Assembly: GCA_017467165.1 (NCBI GenBank)
Contig: JAFTST010000063.1
Span: 1 to 33,752 of the forward strand
Source: Clostridia bacterium
GTDB lineage: Bacteria > Bacillota > Clostridia > Oscillospirales > CAG-272
DNA length: 33,752 bases
Direction: 5' to 3'
Part shown: positions 33,690 through 33,752 of the stretch, piece after piece
Numbering within the stretch: position 1 is the stretch's first letter
Layout: each line of letters starts with the position of its first letter
Position numbers and translations under genes: made by a program
The notes under the pieces: generated by a model
The model's input: the letters and a program-made list of their open reading frames with translations, nothing else
Told to the model about the DNA's origin: nothing
Database searches by the model: none

Positions 33690-33708
33690 AGAGCACTTTT
33701 CGTGCTCT
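33690..33708 (-). terminator. Terminator of a minus-strand gene beyond the right edge
   Basis: AGAGCAC (33690-33696) and GTGCTCT (33702-33708) form a 7-bp stem with a 5-base loop, followed on the minus strand by TTTTCTTCTTTT. No gene ending here is in the window, so it probably serves one further right. Confidence 0.7.
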
Positions 33709-33752
33709 CTTGCTACCTGTATTCCTTTTATCCTACTTTTATCAGGGGGGCA

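Larger units (their letters stand above)
33235..33752. other. Non-coding AT-rich and repeat-bearing right edge
   Basis: About 500 bases with no credible gene. From left to right they hold a T run (33243-33249), AT-rich sequence with the 12-bp direct repeat GCCAATTATCCG at 33280-33291 and 33421-33432, a hairpin element at 33496-33535, a tandem 14-mer at 33579-33606, and a terminator at 33690-33708. Open frames here are short and built from the repeats. Confidence 0.6.

Noticed and set aside
33235..33752. CRISPR array or mobile element at the right edge
   Set aside because: The repeats are of different kinds, with no regular spacing and no transposase or cas gene.

Overview
This window looks like a chromosomal segment of an anaerobic, low- to mid-GC Clostridia-type Firmicute, probably an uncultured gut lineage. 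The reasons are the gene content and order (pth-mfd-SurA-like, secG-rnr, rsmD-coaD, rimM-trmD), an HPr with both His15 and Ser46, strong purine-rich Shine-Dalgarno sites, and several near-perfect TTGACA/TATAAT promoters. This assignment is inference. I see no rRNA, tRNA, CRISPR array, prophage or insertion sequence.

Layout, left to right. Nearly everything is on the minus strand. At 1-3480 lies a housekeeping run: pheS (cut by the left edge), coaD with its own consensus promoter, rsmD and uvrC. A stand-alone HPr gene with promoter and terminator follows (3570-3965). A large Wzy-like membrane protein comes next, then trmD and rimM (4150-7404). In this sequence rimM carries a one-base frameshift that fuses its reading frame to trmD. 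Then come tadA, a CPBP-family membrane protease, RNase R and SecG (7443-11570). The only plus-strand genes are trkA-trkH, the potassium uptake pair (11704-14763). They converge on a shared terminator with a minus-strand run: a ThyX-like protein, pth, mfd, a SurA/PrsA-like protein and the copper ATPase copA (14832-23578). The right third (23623-33240) is an oligopeptide ABC transporter operon, oppA-oppB-oppC-oppD-oppF plus a small DUF3899-type membrane protein. It is driven by a perfect consensus promoter and closed by a terminator. The last 500 bases are non-coding, AT-rich and repeat-bearing.

The most unusual content is the Opp operon. Four of its five core subunits are much larger than their families usually are, each through an extra block in a different place. 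OppD has about 375 residues inserted between the Q-loop and the signature motif. OppF has about 100 charged, probably coiled-coil residues before the Q-loop. OppC has about 200 extra extracytoplasmic residues after its first membrane helix. OppA is 901 residues and contains a 60-bp tandem repeat. Only OppB has ordinary length. This suggests a co-evolved, remodelled peptide importer.

Other points of interest are a possible internal start inside copA that would release a 65-residue CopZ-like chaperone, a possible leaderless rimM transcript, a divergent ThyX-fold protein in the pth-mfd run, and a strong hairpin between oppA and oppB.
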